64,000 bases of DNA from Fimenecus sp052298855. GTDB taxonomy: Bacteria; Bacillota; Clostridia; Oscillospirales; Acutalibacteraceae. Positions 6,548-14,960 of this stretch are shown here, piece by piece (within the stretch, counting starts at the first letter, position 1; every line of letters starts with the position of its first letter). Below the pieces are notes generated by a model. That model made no database searches and was not told the origin of the DNA. It saw nothing but the letters and a program-made list of their open reading frames with translations. Location: contig DAVZXP010000005.1 of assembly GCA_052298855.1 (NCBI GenBank), positions 62,001 to 126,000 of the forward strand, given 5' to 3'. The position numbers and the translations under genes were made by a program.

Positions 6548-9112
6548 ATGAACATCTATGAAGAAGTACGGAAAATCAATTCCCCGCACCTTAATAAGCG
6601 TGCGCTTGCGAAAAGGTTTTCCGACGGCAGACTTGAAACCTATACCTATGGAGAAGCCCTTGAAAAAGCCGACAAATACGCTGAAGCTCTCGCTTCGGCA
6701 GGCGTTAAGGAGGGCGACAGAATTGCCATTGCCTCCGAGAGTATGCCCGAATGGGTAATTACCTTTTTGGCGATTGCAAAGCTTCGTTGCACCTCGGTAC
6801 TTATCGACGCTTCGCTTTCGGGCGATGAAATCAAGGAGTTTATCGACAAGGCGGACACAAGAGCCGTTGCGGCGTCCGAGAGCTGCTATGAAAAGCTCAA
6901 CAGGCTGCCCGATTATCCACTCCCCGTTTTTGACATTTATAACGGTGTGTTTTTTGACGGCTCTGTTAAAAAGCTTTCCTCAGATATTCCCGAAACGACC
7001 GACGCCGACAGCTCGGTTGCGACGATAATCTATTCCTCGGGTACAACAAGAAAATCCGCCGCAATTATGCACTATCACGACTCGCTTATAAATACAACTA
7101 AAATGACGCTCAATGTTCAAGGGCTCGATAAGGACGACAGATACCTTTCAATCGTTCCGAACAGCCACATTTACGGCGTTATCTGCCTTATGTTAGGTCC
7201 TGCTCTTTCGGGTGCAGACGCATATTATATCGACGGAATGAGCGCAGACGCTATTTTGGGTGCATTCGCAGATTATCATCCTACGGTTTTCCTCGGAGTT
7301 CCGAAGGCTTATGAGTTGTTTATGACTCAGATAATGAAGAAGATAAATTCAAAGGCGCTTACAAGAATAATGTTCAAGACATTTTTCCCGATTTGCCTTA
7401 AAAAGCGTAAAAAAGACGGAAATATGCTCGGCAAAAAGCTCTTTAAGAGTATTCACGAGGGCTTCGGCGGTTCGCTTGAATTTTTGTGTACCGCAGGCGC
7501 ACCGACAAAGCAGGAGGTTGCGGAATTTTTCTATGGCACGGGCTTTAATCTTATAATTACCTATGGTGCTTCGGAAACCAATATTCCCACAATCGGTAAC
7601 CGTCCCGAAAATCTTACAACACATTCCTGCGGTGTTCCGTATCCCGATATTCAGACTAAAATCAGCGATGACGGCGAGCTTCTTATCAAATCTCCTTACT
7701 TTATGAAGGGATATTTCAGAGACGAGCAGCTCACAAAAGAAGCGTTCACGGACGACGGCTGGTTTAAGACGGGCGACCTTGCCACGATAGACGAAAACGG
7801 ATTTTATTCAATCACGGGCAGAAGCAAGGAAAATATTGTCCTTGCAAGCGGCAAAAAGGCTACTCCCGAGGATATTGAAGAAAAGTATATCGGAATTGAG
7901 CACACAAAGGAGCTTGTAGTCTGCGGCGTTCCGGCTGAAAATGCCGATTATGACGAGGTACACGCATTCGTAGTGCCCGATAACTTCGACGAAAAAACAG
8001 AGTCCGCAATCAAGGAAAAATTCCGTGAAATTGCACTTAAGCTTCCGATATATATGAAAATAGCGCACTTCCACTTTGTCGATAAAATTCCGAGAACGTC
8101 AATTCAGAAGCCGAAGAGATTTTTGTTAAAGCAGGCGGCTATTGACGAGCGAAGCGGCGTTGAAAACGAAGCTGTAAAGTCCGATAAAGCCGATAAATCG
8201 ATCTTGACGGGCGTTGTTAAAATTGTTTGTGAGGTTGCAAACGCAGACGAAGGCGACGTGACCGAAAGCACCGTAATTTTCAGAGACCTTGCTATTGACT
8301 CGCTTTCTGCTATCAACCTTGCGGTGCAGATTGAGGACAAATTCGGCAAGAATATCGAGCCTTATTATAATGACACAATGACCGTCGGCGACATAGTTGA
8401 TTTAATCGACGGAAAAGAGGGCAAAGAGGTTGTCAAGGAAATTGACGCAAGCCTCTATCCGCAGGATAAGGACGATAAGGATTACAAACGCTTCAGGTTC
8501 TTTAAGAATTTGGCAAAATCACTTTATCACATTCATTTTTACGGCGAAGAAGTTTTGAATAACGATAAAGGTTTCGTTGTTTGTGCAAACCACGTTTCCA
8601 AAATCGACTTCCTGTACATTGCTTCGGCTATGAGTAAGGAAAGATACAAAAAAACCTGCGTTATGGCTAAAAAAGAGCTTTTCAGAGACGATTGGTTCTC
8701 TACGAGAATGATAAAGTCAACAGGTATGGTGCCCGTTGACAGAAACGGTATGAATATGAACACCATGAACAGCATCTGCCAAAGGCTCAGGGACGATTGG
8801 TGCGTTGTTATTCATCCCGAGGGCACAAGAAGCGAGGACGGAATTTTCAGAACAATGAAAAGCGGTGCTTGCGTGCTTGCAAGCGATACGGGAGTGCCGA
8901 TTATCCCCGTTTATATCGACGGTGCGTTTGAAATCTTCCCCAAGGGCAAGAAAATAATGAGCTTTTACAACTGGAAGAAAATGAAGCCGTTCAGAGTAAA
9001 TGTGCTTTTCGGCGAGCCGATAAGCTCGCAGGGAGTTACAGTCGAGGAGCTTGCGGACAAGGTGCAGACAGCAATTCTCGCCTTACAGGACAAGGCAAAG
9101 TCAATGAAATAA
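6548..9112 (+). CDS. Three-domain acyl-CoA synthetase / acyl carrier / PlsC acyltransferase fusion
   Basis: 854 residues from the ATG at 6548 (a TTG two codons upstream is possible). Residues 1-530 are an ANL-family AMP-forming ligase with the phosphate loop YSSGTTRKS near 161-170, an ITYGASE-like A5 motif and a TGDLATID A7 motif. Residues about 550-635 form an acyl carrier domain whose phosphopantetheine serine sits in DSLS (about residue 585). The C-terminal 200 residues are a PlsC-type glycerophosphate acyltransferase with the H(X)4D motif NHVSKID (about 681) and PEGTRSE (about 756). The order resembles Aas (acyl-ACP synthetase plus acyltransferase), but here the carrier protein is built in. 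The enzyme could activate a free fatty acid, load it on its own carrier arm and pass it to a lysophospholipid. That mechanism is inference. Confidence 0.88.
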   Translation: MNIYEEVRKINSPHLNKRALAKRFSDGRLETYTYGEALEKADKYAEALASAGVKEGDRIAIASESMPEWVITFLAIAKLRCTSVLIDASLSGDEIKEFIDKADTRAVAASESCYEKLNRLPDYPLPVFDIYNGVFFDGSVKKLSSDIPETTDADSSVATIIYSSGTTRKSAAIMHYHDSLINTTKMTLNVQGLDKDDRYLSIVPNSHIYGVICLMLGPALSGADAYYIDGMSADAILGAFADYHPTVFLGVPKAYELFMTQIMKKINSKALTRIMFKTFFPICLKKRKKDGNMLGKKLFKSIHEGFGGSLEFLCTAGAPTKQEVAEFFYGTGFNLIITYGASETNIPTIGNRPENLTTHSCGVPYPDIQTKISDDGELLIKSPYFMKGYFRDEQLTKEAFTDDGWFKTGDLATIDENGFYSITGRSKENIVLASGKKATPEDIEEKYIGIEHTKELVVCGVPAENADYDEVHAFVVPDNFDEKTESAIKEKFREIALKLPIYMKIAHFHFVDKIPRTSIQKPKRFLLKQAAIDERSGVENEAVKSDKADKSILTGVVKIVCEVANADEGDVTESTVIFRDLAIDSLSAINLAVQIEDKFGKNIEPYYNDTMTVGDIVDLIDGKEGKEVVKEIDASLYPQDKDDKDYKRFRFFKNLAKSLYHIHFYGEEVLNNDKGFVVCANHVSKIDFLYIASAMSKERYKKTCVMAKKELFRDDWFSTRMIKSTGMVPVDRNGMNMNTMNSICQRLRDDWCVVIHPEGTRSEDGIFRTMKSGACVLASDTGVPIIPVYIDGAFEIFPKGKKIMSFYNWKKMKPFRVNVLFGEPISSQGVTVEELADKVQTAILALQDKAKSMK

Positions 9113-9116
9113 AAGC

Positions 9117-9163
9117 AAATACATCCGAGAAAAATTTTAACGCTTCTCGGGTGTATTTTTTTT
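9117..9163 (+). terminator. Rho-independent terminator after the acyl-ligase fusion
   Basis: Arms AAATACATCCGAGAA (9117-9131) and TTCTCGGGTGTATTT (9144-9158) with one G-T pair, followed by a run of T to 9163. Confidence 0.85.
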
Positions 9164-9184
9164 ACAAAATTTATCTATTTTCGG

Positions 9185-9213
9185 TTGACACGGGCAATTA
9201 AATATTGTATTAT
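9185..9213 (+). promoter_or_regulatory. Sigma-A promoter of the secreted NAKTGD protein
   Basis: TTGACA (9185-9190), 17-base spacer, TATTAT (9208-9213). The transcript would have about 60 untranslated bases before the ATG at 9278. Confidence 0.8.
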
Positions 9214-9277
9214 ATAAGAGACAGAACGGTGGATTATATCTATCGAAAAATTTTGAGGATTACAGAGGTAATTATTT

Positions 9278-10084
9278 ATGAAAAAGTTTGCTACTGTTTT
9301 ACTTTCGATTTGTTTAGTATTTTCAATGTGTGTTGCTTCTTTTGCAGCAGTACCGGATCTTACTTATACAAGCAAAGCTACAATCGCTATCAGAGAGGTT
9401 GTCAGAGATCTTGGCGCTAACCCGTCAGATGCTGACCGTGAAGTTGCCGCTAATAAAATCATCGCTATCCTTAAGGAAAACGGTGCAGAGACAAAGGGCG
9501 ACCTTCGCACTTCTGCCGACACGCTTCTCAACAAGGGTATTATTGACAAGCCTCTTTACACCGCAATAAACACAATTATTGACAAGGCCGAGGCTGCCGA
9601 AGAGGATAAGGCTCAGGCTATCCTTGATGAGATGAAGAAAATTATGAACGACAGTTCCCTTTCGGCTACCGAAAAGCTTACAAAGATGTATGAGCTTATT
9701 AAGGACTTGCCCGCTGAGGAAGTTCAGAAGATTCTCGACGCTGCTAAGGAAAAAGGCATTATCGACGAGGAAACCTACAACAAGCTTTCTGACCTCTTCA
9801 ACGGTAAGGGCAAGATTGAAATTCCCGATATTTCAGGTGACGGCATCAAAGACCTTGTTTCAAAGATTCTTGGTAAGCTTGGAAAAGGCGGCGATAAAAA
9901 CAACGGCGGCGATAAAAATAACGGCGGTTCAGGCTCAGGTTCTTCGGGTTCAGGCTCAAACAAGACTGACTTTGAGGGCGGCAACGCTAAGACAGGCGAC
10001 TATACAATCGCTTCTGTTGCAGGCATAGCAGCTATCGCAGGTGCTGCACTTGTTCTTACAAAGAAAAAGAACGACGATAAATAA
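9278..10084 (+). CDS. Secreted helical protein with variant sortase-type C-terminal anchor
   Basis: 268 residues. Residues 1-24 are a clear signal peptide ending in ASFAA. Residues 25-185 are rich in charged and alanine-containing helices with repeated phrases such as LNKGIIDKPLY and AKEKGIIDEETY, suggesting short internal helical repeats. Residues about 205-235 are a glycine/asparagine/serine linker containing two GGDKNN units. The C-terminus has NAKTGD (236-241), a hydrophobic stretch and KKKNDDK, which is the layout of a cell-wall sorting signal (usual form LPxTG; NPKTGD-like forms occur in gut clostridia). No sortase gene is in the window. The protein is probably exported and fixed to the wall or membrane. 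Its binding partner or activity is unknown. It is a single-gene unit with its own promoter and terminator. Confidence 0.75.
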   Translation: MKKFATVLLSICLVFSMCVASFAAVPDLTYTSKATIAIREVVRDLGANPSDADREVAANKIIAILKENGAETKGDLRTSADTLLNKGIIDKPLYTAINTIIDKAEAAEEDKAQAILDEMKKIMNDSSLSATEKLTKMYELIKDLPAEEVQKILDAAKEKGIIDEETYNKLSDLFNGKGKIEIPDISGDGIKDLVSKILGKLGKGGDKNNGGDKNNGGSGSGSSGSGSNKTDFEGGNAKTGDYTIASVAGIAAIAGAALVLTKKKNDDK

Positions 10085-10099
10085 TTCTCAAAAAAAATA

Positions 10100-10129
10100 A
10101 AAAGCGGTCTTGAAATCAAGACCGCTTTT
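10100..10129. terminator. Hairpin terminator between secreted protein and coaX
   Basis: Perfect 14-base arms (10100-10113 and 10116-10129, core GCGGTCTTGA/TCAAGACCGC) ending in TTTT. It lies only 25 bases before the coaX start, so coaX needs a promoter inside or after it, or read-through. Confidence 0.85.
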
Positions 10130-10154
10130 GTATTATACTATCCGTGGTGATTTT

Positions 10155-10919
10155 ATGATTATAACAGTTGACATTGGAAATACAAATATAACCTTCGGCG
10201 TGTTCGACAATGACGATATAGTTTTTGTTTCAAGGCTTGCCACTCAACGCAGCCTCACGCCCGACCAATATGCAGTTTATTTTTCAAACATATTCGCTTT
10301 GCATAAGGTTGACACCTCGCTCATTGACGGTGCTATAATAAGCTCTGTTGTTCCTGAGCTTACGCAAACGCTCAAGCAGGCTATTTCTCCGATTTGCGAG
10401 AAGTGCATTGTAATTGCTCCCGGTGTTAAAACAGGTCTCGATATTCAAATCGACAACCCTGCTCAACTCGGCGCTGACCTTGCGGCAGGTGCGGTAGGAG
10501 TTGCAGAGAATTATCCCCTCCCCGCCTTTGTGGTTGACCTCGGCACAGCGTCAAAGCTCTATGTTGTCAATGAGAAAAAGGCTTTCTGCGGCGGACTTAT
10601 CGCTCCCGGAATTGCAATTTCTCTTAATGCGCTTACCGAAACAAGCTCGCAGCTTCCGACAATCGCTCTCAACGCACCGAGTAAGGCTTGTGCTAAAAAC
10701 ACGATTGAATGTATGCAGTCGGGTGTTATTTTAGGCACGGCTTCAATGATTGACGGAATGATTGACAGATTTATTGACGAGGTGGGTACTCCTGCCGTAA
10801 TCGTCGCAACAGGCGGACTTTCGTCATTTATTGTCAAGGAGTGCAAACACGACATAGTATATGACAATGACCTTATCTTAAAGGGCTTAAAGGCTATTTA
10901 CGATAAAAACTGTAAATAA
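10155..10919 (+). CDS. coaX: Type III pantothenate kinase
   Basis: 254 residues, normal for CoaX, which phosphorylates pantothenate as the first step of coenzyme A synthesis. The ASKHA-fold phosphate motif DIGNTN is at residues 6-11, a second glycine-rich site DLGTAS near residue 130, and the ATP-binding segment VATGGLSS near residue 215. The start at 10155 gives the canonical MIITVDIGNTN beginning; an earlier in-frame ATG at 10110 lies inside the terminator hairpin. The ribosome site is weak (GTGGTGA). A substrate-binding ECF transporter subunit follows 183 bases downstream on the same strand, which fits uptake plus activation of the same vitamin. Confidence 0.95.
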   Translation: MIITVDIGNTNITFGVFDNDDIVFVSRLATQRSLTPDQYAVYFSNIFALHKVDTSLIDGAIISSVVPELTQTLKQAISPICEKCIVIAPGVKTGLDIQIDNPAQLGADLAAGAVGVAENYPLPAFVVDLGTASKLYVVNEKKAFCGGLIAPGIAISLNALTETSSQLPTIALNAPSKACAKNTIECMQSGVILGTASMIDGMIDRFIDEVGTPAVIVATGGLSSFIVKECKHDIVYDNDLILKGLKAIYDKNCK

Positions 10920-11102
10920 TTTCAATTCATCAAAAGCAATACATAAGGTGTGAGTTACAGCGTTTTGCGTAATATCACAATGCCGAGTGTTTGTTTTACG
11001 GTTGTGTTTTCCCTTAAAGCACAGCCCATAAATATTTTAAGTGCGTTGCACCCGTGGAATTTTTCCGAGCCATAAAGGGGCAACAGCGAAAGGAGTTTTA
11101 TT

Positions 11103-11699
11103 ATGGCAAAAAGTAAAAAGATGAGTAAAGAGCAATCGCTCAAGCTCGCAATCGGCGGCATTTTAACCGCTATTGTAATCGTATTGCAGTTTATCGGCTC
11201 ATCAATCAAGTTCGGAACATTCTCAATTTCATTGATTTTGATTCCCGTTGTTCTCGGTGCTGCTCTCTGCGGTCCGATTGTCAGCGCTTGGTTGGGCTTT
11301 GTTTTCGGCGTAGTTGTTTTACTTTCGGGCGACGCTTCCCTTTTCCTTGCAATCAGCGTTCCGGGTACTATCGTAACCGTGCTTCTCAAAGGTACACTTT
11401 GCGGACTGTTTGCAGGTCTTGTATTCAACGCATTGAAAAACAAAAATATGACCCTCGCAACAATCCTTGCGGCAATCGTAGCACCCGTTACGAACACGGG
11501 CGTTTTCCTTTTAGGATGCCGTATTTTCTTCTTTGACGCTGTCAGAGAATGGGGTGTTACTGAGGGCTTCGAAAGCGTTGCAAAGTATATGCTTGTCGGC
11601 TTTGTCGGCTTCAACTTCCTGTTTGAGCTTTTGACAAATGTTGTTCTTTGCCCGATAGTTGTAAGAATTATCGAAGCAACGAAAAAGACAAATAAATAA
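11103..11699 (+). CDS. ECF transporter S component, probably for pantothenate
   Basis: 198 residues, with about six hydrophobic helices and short lysine-rich ends, the size and look of an energy-coupling-factor substrate-binding (S) subunit. Such subunits bind a vitamin and pair with a shared ATPase/EcfT module encoded elsewhere. AGGAG lies at the expected distance before the ATG at 11103. Placement right after coaX suggests pantothenate (PanT-type) as the substrate; this is context inference, and other vitamins remain possible. The 183-base gap to coaX contains several small inverted repeats but no riboswitch that I recognise. A shared terminator follows. Confidence 0.75.
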   Translation: MAKSKKMSKEQSLKLAIGGILTAIVIVLQFIGSSIKFGTFSISLILIPVVLGAALCGPIVSAWLGFVFGVVVLLSGDASLFLAISVPGTIVTVLLKGTLCGLFAGLVFNALKNKNMTLATILAAIVAPVTNTGVFLLGCRIFFFDAVREWGVTEGFESVAKYMLVGFVGFNFLFELLTNVVLCPIVVRIIEATKKTNK

Positions 11700-11720
11700 G
11701 CAAATAATTCCTAAAACGCA

Positions 11721-11751
11721 AAAACACGGTAGCCTTTGGCTACCGTGTTTT
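11721..11751. terminator. Bidirectional terminator between ECF S gene and trxB
   Basis: Perfect 14-base arms (11721-11734 and 11738-11751; core CACGGTAGCC/GGCTACCGTG) with a TTT loop and A/T runs on both sides; the genes are convergent. Confidence 0.9.
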
Positions 11752-11752
11752 G

Positions 11753-12673
11753 TTATTTATTCAGTTCATCAACGTATTTGCAAGCCGAAAATGCCGCCGT
11801 TGTGCCGTCCGCCATTGCCGTAGTAATTTGCCGAATTTTCTTTGACCTGCAATCGCCTGCCGTGAAAATTCCGTCTTTATCGGTTCGCATATCCTCATCG
11901 GAAATTATAAACCCGTTTTCGTCAAGAGATATTAAATCTTTGAAAATCGAATTATCCGCTTCAAGCCCGATTGCAACGAATACCCCGTCAAAGGTCAGCT
12001 TTGAGGTGATTTTTGTGTCGGTATTTTCTGCAATAATGCCGTTCAGCCTTTCGCCGTCGCCCGTAAATTCCGTTATTACGGAGTTAAAGAGAAAGCGTAC
12101 ATTTTTCCTTTTTTTCAACTGCTCACAAAGACTTTTTTCGGCGGTAAGCTCAGATAAATTTTGAATAACGGTAACACTTTTGCAAATATCGCAAAGATAC
12201 AAAGCCTCCTGCACCGCAGAATTGCCGCCGCCGACAACCGCTACGCATTTATCTTTATAAAACACACCGTCACAAGCCGCACAATAGGATATTCCGTTGC
12301 CCGAATATTCGTTTTCGTTCTCAACGCCGAGAGTCTTGTGCCTCATACCCGTAGCGATTATGACAGCCTTTGATTGATATTCGCCCCCGTCGGTCTTGAC
12401 GATTTTGATTTTGTCCTGTTCCGAAATACCCAAGACTTCTTCATATAAAAGCTTCGCACCTGCCGCCTCAACCTGCTCTAAAATCATCTCCGACAGGTCA
12501 TACCCGCTGATTTTTACATAACCGGGGTAATTCTCAATCCTCGGCGAAAGAGCCATTTGACCGCCGTAATTTGCCTTTTCGAGCACAAGCACGCTCTTGC
12601 CTGCACGCACCGAGTACAAGGCGGCAGTAAGTCCGGCAGGGCCTGCTCCGATAACAATTATATCGTACATCAT
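11753..12673 (-). CDS. trxB: Thioredoxin-disulfide reductase family flavoprotein
   Basis: 306 residues. The N-terminal FAD motif is GAGPAGLTAALY, the NAD(P) motif is VVGGGNSAVQEALY near residue 145, the redox centre is CAACDG near residue 131 (CATCDG in most relatives), and the C-terminal FAD motif is TAGDCRSK. The enzyme uses NADPH to reduce a small disulfide protein. The gene overlaps the glutaredoxin-like gene upstream by 4 bases (ATGA), so the two are translationally coupled. That protein is its probable partner, which makes a dedicated reductase/redoxin pair likely. It is the last gene of a five-gene minus-strand operon. Ferredoxin-dependent relatives exist, and I cannot exclude a donor other than NADPH. 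Confidence 0.9.
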   Translation of the reverse strand: MMYDIIVIGAGPAGLTAALYSVRAGKSVLVLEKANYGGQMALSPRIENYPGYVKISGYDLSEMILEQVEAAGAKLLYEEVLGISEQDKIKIVKTDGGEYQSKAVIIATGMRHKTLGVENENEYSGNGISYCAACDGVFYKDKCVAVVGGGNSAVQEALYLCDICKSVTVIQNLSELTAEKSLCEQLKKRKNVRFLFNSVITEFTGDGERLNGIIAENTDTKITSKLTFDGVFVAIGLEADNSIFKDLISLDENGFIISDEDMRTDKDGIFTAGDCRSKKIRQITTAMADGTTAAFSACKYVDELNK

Positions 12674-12969
12674 TTTCCCTCGAGATACCTTTTGATATTT
12701 GAGATACCCGCCACGGTTTTTGTGCCGATTTGCGACTTTATGACGAGCGACGGTGCCTGCCGTAAATCAAGCTCCAACGCAAGCTGCGGCTCGTCCTCAA
12801 CGGCAATTTCGGTATAATTCACATCCGCTTTTGCAAGCAGGGATTTCGCCTTTTTACAGTTCGGGCAGGTCTTTGTCACGAAAAGAGAATACTCAAATTT
12901 TTCGTCTGCCGTCTTTTGCAAGGTACTGCTCAGCAGTTCATTTTTTAACAAGCTTTTAAGACTTAACAT
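12670..12969 (-). CDS. Glutaredoxin/thioredoxin-like protein
   Basis: 99 residues with a redox motif CPNC at residues 35-38 followed by KKAKSLL and a cis-proline region LRQAPSLVI, as in glutaredoxin and NrdH-type redoxins. A 25-residue extra helix precedes the domain. The ATG at 12969 overlaps the stop of prmA (TGATG), with AAGG about 9 bases upstream; a GTG one codon earlier is also possible. It is coupled to the thioredoxin-reductase gene by a 4-base overlap. The pair probably delivers electrons to a reductase or peroxidase. The specific client is not visible here. Confidence 0.8.
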   Translation of the reverse strand: MLSLKSLLKNELLSSTLQKTADEKFEYSLFVTKTCPNCKKAKSLLAKADVNYTEIAVEDEPQLALELDLRQAPSLVIKSQIGTKTVAGISNIKRYLEGK

Positions 12970-13898
12970 CACTGCGCCTTTTCAAGCACATAGCAAAGCC
13001 AATCGCCGTTGCGATTTTCCTCTACTATGCGGAAATTGTTTTTCTTCAAAGCCGCTTTAACCTCGTCGGCTCTCGGTGCGATAATTCCTGAAACGATAAA
13101 ATGTGCCCCGTCATTCATAAAATCGCCGACAAAATCGGAGAACATTATAATAACATCCGCCACTATGTTTGCAACGACCAAATCAAATTTGCCTGTAACC
13201 TTATCCGTGAGGTTGCCCTCTAAAATCTTGTATTCAGGCTCTGAAAATCCGTTGACCTTACCGTTTTCAATCGCAGTTTTGACGGCTAATTCGTCAATAT
13301 CAACGCCGACAGCATTTTTAGCACCGAGCAAGAGGCAGGCAATCGCAAGAATACCGCTTCCGCAACCCGTGTCAAGCACGCTGTCGCCGTCCTTGAGATA
13401 CTTTTCGCACATTTCAAGGCAAAGACGGGTGGTATCGTGTCCGCCCGTACCGAAAGCAAGCCCCGGCTCAATAGAAAGCACCTTTCTGCCTGTGGGATTT
13501 TCATAATCGTCAATCCATAAAGGTCTGATAAGCAATTTTTCGCCGACATTCATCGGTTTGAAAAACTCTTTCCAATTATTCTCCCAATCCTCATTTTTAC
13601 ACTTGTTGAGGTCGATTTTGTTGGCAATTTTGTTCTCATTCAAGCGTTCAGACAAAAACGCAACCGCTTCGGCAGGGTTTTCGTCGGGAGAAATATAGAT
13701 GTGAATATAGCCTTTTGTTCGGTCTTTTTTGAGCAATTCCTCATCGATAAGGTCGATATTTGCTATCTCCCATGTTTCCTCTTCAAGAGTTCTGTAATCC
13801 TCAATATACACGCCGTAAGGCACAACCATATTTGCAATATCGGTTGCAACATCTATATCGTCGGCATTTATTTCAATTATAACTTCTGTCCATTCCAT
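12969..13898 (-). CDS. prmA: Ribosomal protein L11 methyltransferase
   Basis: 309 residues, typical of PrmA, which adds methyl groups to lysines and the N-terminus of ribosomal protein L11 using S-adenosylmethionine. The N-terminal recognition domain is followed by the SAM-binding motif DTGCGSGILAIA near residue 175 and VANIVADVI near residue 240. The protein matches family length without gaps. AAAGGTGA precedes the start. It lies 16 bases after the DUF2804 gene and overlaps the next gene by one base, so it is embedded in an operon. Confidence 0.95.
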   Translation of the reverse strand: MEWTEVIIEINADDIDVATDIANMVVPYGVYIEDYRTLEEETWEIANIDLIDEELLKKDRTKGYIHIYISPDENPAEAVAFLSERLNENKIANKIDLNKCKNEDWENNWKEFFKPMNVGEKLLIRPLWIDDYENPTGRKVLSIEPGLAFGTGGHDTTRLCLEMCEKYLKDGDSVLDTGCGSGILAIACLLLGAKNAVGVDIDELAVKTAIENGKVNGFSEPEYKILEGNLTDKVTGKFDLVVANIVADVIIMFSDFVGDFMNDGAHFIVSGIIAPRADEVKAALKKNNFRIVEENRNGDWLCYVLEKAQ

Positions 13899-13914
13899 TT
13901 ATCGCTTTCACCTT

Positions 13915-14940
13915 TTAATATTTATTGTGTACCCTCTCGCAGAAGCAGACAAGATCTTTAACCTCAAGCCTTGTACCGTCATCGAGCACCGCAATTCCGT
14001 TCATTTTACCGAAAACTTGGTGCTGGTCTGTGACTATCAGCTTTACGTCAATCTTTGCCGCCCTGTCGATAATGGGTGTAAAGGTCATTTCAAACCTCTT
14101 GTCCGAGGAGGTTATAGTCCACGGCTTTGTGTAGCTGTCCTCGGGGATATTAAATGTAATATCATCGAGCTTATGACCTACGCCGTCATAGAAAATTATG
14201 TTTTCGGAAGCGGCGGTTGTGTCGCCAAAGCCATAGCCTATGTTAAAGCCGAAGTCCTTGCCGTTGATTATGCCGTTGCCCGAGCCCCAATTCCATGTGT
14301 TGTCATAAGTCCAAACACCTCTGCCCCAGTCAAGAGTCGCAAAGTCGGTGTCGGAATTAAATGTATAAGTTTCCGTGCCATAGGTACAAGTGCCCGAAGC
14401 TCTCATACAGTTGATTTTCTGATTGTAGTAAAATGCGTGCTTGTCCTCTTTCCAAGGAGTTGCGATAACCATTGTGTCGCCGTCGGGCTGTGTAAGAGTC
14501 AAGTCGCAGGTAAAGGTCTTGCCCTCGTGGAAATTCTTGAATGTGCAAACGATTTTACGCATATTGCCACGCTTTTTGTACTCAAAATAAAGACGCTTGT
14601 CCTTATACATAATGTCGCCCTTATCGGTTGTTGACGGCATTTTAAGCTTCCCCATCGGGAAAGCGTTAAGCACGGTTTCGGTATGCTCCCACGGAGTTCC
14701 CCTGAAATCGAGCAGGGATACAGATTGAAGTCCTATGTAGCCGTCATCGGAAATCGTGAACGCAACGCCGTAATCCTTTGCAAGAACAAGATAATAATCC
14801 CATTCCTTGATACGTGTAGCACGCTTTTTGATGTCGTTCCTGTCATAGATTTGATAGAGTTTTCTTGACCAGCCCGGCTCTTTTAATGTGCCGTCTTCAT
14901 TAAGCAATCTTTGAACCTTTGTAACTTCATGATTTCTCAT
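13915..14940 (-). CDS. DUF2804 domain protein
   Basis: 341 residues recognisable as DUF2804, a family of unknown function found in many bacteria. The sequence is rich in aromatic residues and beta-type segments, with landmarks such as DWGRGVWTYDNTWNWGSG near the middle and QVFGKMNGIAVLDDG near the end. No signal peptide or membrane segment is visible, so it is probably cytosolic. It sits between yhaM (20-base gap) and prmA (16-base gap) in a minus-strand operon. DUF2804 has been noted as resembling lipocalin-like or carotenoid-hydratase-like beta folds, but I do not assign a reaction. Confidence 0.85.
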   Translation of the reverse strand: MRNHEVTKVQRLLNEDGTLKEPGWSRKLYQIYDRNDIKKRATRIKEWDYYLVLAKDYGVAFTISDDGYIGLQSVSLLDFRGTPWEHTETVLNAFPMGKLKMPSTTDKGDIMYKDKRLYFEYKKRGNMRKIVCTFKNFHEGKTFTCDLTLTQPDGDTMVIATPWKEDKHAFYYNQKINCMRASGTCTYGTETYTFNSDTDFATLDWGRGVWTYDNTWNWGSGNGIINGKDFGFNIGYGFGDTTAASENIIFYDGVGHKLDDITFNIPEDSYTKPWTITSSDKRFEMTFTPIIDRAAKIDVKLIVTDQHQVFGKMNGIAVLDDGTRLEVKDLVCFCERVHNKY

Positions 14941-14960
14941 AAAATCAACCCCCTAAAAAA

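Noticed and set aside
10920..11102. Possible riboswitch before the ECF S gene
   Set aside because: I compared the stretch by eye with folate, preQ1, ZTP and thiamin riboswitch cores and saw no match. Small inverted repeats alone are not enough for a call.
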